This document shows positions 14,704 to 15,051 of a stretch of 15,051 bases of DNA, piece after piece. Numbering within the stretch: position 1 is the first letter of the stretch; every line of letters begins with the position of its first letter. The notes below the pieces were generated by a model. That model worked only from the letters and a program-made list of their open reading frames with translations, searched no databases and was not told the origin of the DNA. The stretch lies in contig CALHST010000005.1 of assembly GCA_938038825.1 (NCBI GenBank), positions 1-15,051 of the forward strand. Direction: 5' to 3'. Source of the DNA: an uncultured Paracoccaceae bacterium. Lineage in GTDB: Bacteria; Pseudomonadota; Alphaproteobacteria; Rhodobacterales; Rhodobacteraceae. Both the position numbers and the translations under genes were made by a program.

Positions 14704-15051
14704 CTAACTTCGGTCTGACAGCAGCTTGCCGACGAGTTGTGCGGTATAATCCACAATCGGCACGATGCGTCCATAATTCAAACGAGTGGGGCCGATGACA
14801 CCAACTGCGCCCACCACCTTACGGTCAGCGTTCATATATGGGGAAACCACCAAAGAGGAACCCGAAAGTGAGAAAAGTTTGTTCTCGGAGCCAATAAAAA
14901 TGCGAACACCGTCACCTGACTCGGTCAATTCAAGAAATTCTGCAATATCCCGCTTACGTTCAAGGTCATCGAACAGTGTTCTGACCCGCTCAAGTTCTTC
15001 TCCTTGCTCTTCCGTCAACAGATTCGATCTGCCGCGTACGATCAATCGTTC
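14704..15051 (-). CDS. hrcA: Heat-inducible transcription repressor HrcA, C-terminal part
   Basis: The last 115 residues of HrcA; the start is beyond the right edge. In the family HrcA binds the CIRCE operator and represses groESL/dnaK-type operons until heat inactivates it. The fragment opens with ERLIVRGRSNLL, then FDDLERKRDIAEFLE, and ends with the conserved ligand-like segment GSENKLFSLSGSSLVVSPY and GAVGVIGPTRLNYGRIVPIVDY, which is diagnostic of HrcA. The DNA-binding winged helix is not visible. The frame is open up to the edge without interruption. It is followed at 9 bases by grpE, the common alphaproteobacterial arrangement. CIRCE, if present, would be upstream of the window. Confidence 0.95.
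   Translation of the reverse strand, partial: ERLIVRGRSNLLTEEQGEELERVRTLFDDLERKRDIAEFLELTESGDGVRIFIGSENKLFSLSGSSLVVSPYMNADRKVVGAVGVIGPTRLNYGRIVPIVDYTAQLVGKLLSDRS

Overview
The window looks like core chromosome of an alphaproteobacterium, most likely a marine member of the Rhodobacteraceae (Roseobacter group). The basis is protein character (Hsp33, MutS, the MaeB fusion, the short ThrD/IlvA form), the linked hrcA-grpE pair, and base composition that looks only moderately GC-rich. The group assignment is inference, since no search was run. I see no rRNA, tRNA, IS element, prophage, CRISPR array or long repeat. Coding density is very high, and no gene-free gap exceeds about 145 bases.

Layout. 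(1) 1-1756, minus strand: an overlapping operon hslO -> CoA-type Nudix hydrolase -> cca, with cca cut by the left edge. (2) 1838-2281, plus: a second, small Nudix hydrolase that ends inside the stop region of the convergent gene at 2278-3573. That gene is a response regulator fused to a PP2C/SpoIIE-type phosphatase. An HPt protein (3696-4034, plus) is divergent from it, so the two form a likely phosphorelay cassette with no kinase in view. (3) 4165-5388, minus: ilvA, divergent from argG (5533-6750, plus). (4) 6802-7509, minus: a sulfotransferase-like protein, divergent from an exported MsrA (7607-8242, plus). (5) 8239-11369, minus: maeB (malic enzyme plus phosphotransacetylase-like domain) followed by a ribokinase-family gene whose ATG overlaps the maeB stop. 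(6) 11495-14134, plus: mutS, convergent with the minus-strand hrcA-grpE operon (14131 to the right edge; hrcA is partial).

The most distinctive feature is architectural. Transcription direction flips repeatedly, and three of the five convergent junctions have interlocked stop codons with 4-nt overlaps (2278-2281, 8239-8242, 14131-14134). At mutS/grpE a perfect 8-bp inverted repeat brackets both stops. Functionally the window is housekeeping: tRNA end maturation, redox and heat-shock proteostasis, amino-acid synthesis, C4 carbon metabolism and mismatch repair, plus one signalling module. I found no convincing undescribed multi-gene system. The best leads are the HPt / regulator-phosphatase pair, the shared-stop junctions, and a start-less coding-like stretch in the ilvA-argG gap.
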